Below are positions 6,174-6,834 of a stretch of DNA of 6,834 nt, piece by piece. The stretch lies in assembly GCA_003151375.1 (NCBI GenBank), contig PLXI01000037.1, positions 2,869-9,702 of the forward strand. Reading direction: 5' to 3'. The DNA comes from Hyphomicrobiales bacterium. GTDB lineage: Bacteria; Pseudomonadota; Alphaproteobacteria; Rhizobiales; Aestuariivirgaceae. The position numbers and the translations under genes are program-made. Below the pieces are notes generated by a model. The model saw nothing but the letters and a program-made list of their open reading frames with translations. It did not search any database and had not been told where the DNA came from. How positions within the stretch are numbered: the first letter of the stretch is position 1; each line of letters begins with the position of its first letter.

Positions 6174-6834
6174 TCACACAACCTTTCCGACGAATAAGCC
6201 GATTGCTGCTGTGAGTGCCAAAGCCAGCGCACCCCAAAATGTGACGCGCAGCGCCCCTTTCAAAATACTCGACCCACCGATGCTTGATCCGATGGCACCG
6301 AGTACTGCAAGAAACAGCAATGTTGTAAGAGCAACGGCGTATACTAGCCATGCGTTTGGGCTGATAAGAACAACCAAGAGTGGCGCAGAAGCACCGATTG
6401 CAAACGTGAGTGCGGATGTCAGGGCTGCTTGAATGGGTCTGGCGGTCAATTCTTCAGTAATGCCAAGTTCATCTCGGGCGTGCGCGCCGAGCGCGTCTTT
6501 GGCCATGAGTTGCTTTGCAACGACGTGAGCGACATCCTTGGTCACACCACGTTTCACATAGATGTTTGCCAGCTCTTCAAGCTCTGCTTTCGGCATGCTC
6601 TCTAGCTCGATCTTCTCGCGGGCCAGCTCTGCCTGTTCCGTATCATGCTGCGAACTTACAGACACATATTCGCCAGCTGCCATTGACGCAGAACCCGCCA
6701 CCATACCAGCGATTCCGGCAACCAAGATGCTGGTGGCCGAACTTGAAGCTGCGGCCACGCCTACAATCAAGCTTGCTGTAGAGAGCAATCCATCATTGGC
6801 GCCGAGAACGGCCGCGCGCAACCAACCGATGCGA
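6174..6834 (-). CDS. VIT/CCC1-family (DUF125) Fe(2+)/Mn(2+) transporter, 5'-truncated
   Basis: Membrane protein of the vacuolar-iron-transporter family, thought to move Fe(2+) or Mn(2+) out of the cytosol. The frame is open to the right window edge (…RIGWLRAAVLGANDG), so the true start and probably about 10-15 residues are missing; the TTG at 6821 is not a credible start. Numbering from that TTG: the family signature GANDGLLSTASLIVG with Asp10 lies in the first TM helix (about 3-24), and a second helix at about 31-50 ends in Gly-Glu51-Tyr, both conserved metal-path positions. An acidic/helical cytosolic segment follows at about 60-130 (AREKIELES, AELEEL, ARDELGITEE), corresponding to the metal-binding domain, then three helices at about 131-153, 156-180 and 190-212. 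This is the short bacterial form without a fused rubrerythrin-like domain, as far as the visible part shows. It lies on the same strand as the reductase operon, 71 nt upstream, so read-through is possible. Fe versus Mn preference cannot be decided. Confidence 0.93.
   Translation of the reverse strand, partial: RIGWLRAAVLGANDGLLSTASLIVGVAAASSSATSILVAGIAGMVAGSASMAAGEYVSVSSQHDTEQAELAREKIELESMPKAELEELANIYVKRGVTKDVAHVVAKQLMAKDALGAHARDELGITEELTARPIQAALTSALTFAIGASAPLLVVLISPNAWLVYAVALTTLLFLAVLGAIGSSIGGSSILKGALRVTFWGALALALTAAIGLFVGKVV

Noticed and set aside
6211..6781. Open frames on the plus strand under the VIT-family gene
   Set aside because: They are shadows of the alanine-rich membrane segments, with no coherent domain.
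1..6834. Mobile element, CRISPR array, tRNA/rRNA or defence system
   Set aside because: No transposase, integrase, regular repeats, cloverleaf or nuclease-type gene is visible; all long stretches are accounted for by five transporter proteins and one reductase.

Overview
The window looks like ordinary chromosomal DNA from a Gram-negative proteobacterium. Alphaproteobacteria is my best guess, at low confidence, from protein style and frequent GTG starts. Evidence for an outer membrane is indirect: a tripartite-pump membrane-fusion protein is present, and the oxidoreductase closely resembles enterobacterial CurA. Gene density is very high. No RNA genes, mobile elements, CRISPR arrays or long repeats were seen.

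Layout: (1) Bases 1-1833, plus strand: the C-terminal ~610 codons of a Cu(+)-exporting P1B-1 ATPase (CopA type), cut by the left edge. (2) Bases 1850-6102, minus strand: a compact four-gene block read right to left. It encodes a CurA-like NADPH-dependent enone/enal reductase, a HlyD/MacA-type adaptor, a four-TM FtsX/MacB-fold permease and a LolD/MacB-type ATPase. The three junctions overlap by 4, 4 and 8 nt, so the genes are almost certainly one translationally coupled operon. (3) Bases 6174-6834, minus strand: most of a VIT/CCC1-family (DUF125) Fe/Mn transporter, cut by the right edge and lying 71 nt upstream of the reductase.

How the genes may work together: adaptor, permease and ATPase form a complete inner-membrane part of a MacAB/DevBCA-like exporter (adaptor in the periplasm, NBD on a separate chain). 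No TolC-like outer-membrane channel is in the window. The reductase is fused to this operon by a 4-nt overlap, which suggests it modifies the exported compound or removes the same class of toxic carbonyl compounds. This link is inference. The flanking Cu and Fe/Mn transporters give the region a metal/redox-stress flavour, but nothing in the sequence ties them to the exporter by regulation.

All parts belong to known families. The most noteworthy feature is the curA-exporter coupling. I found no clear case for an undescribed system beyond that.
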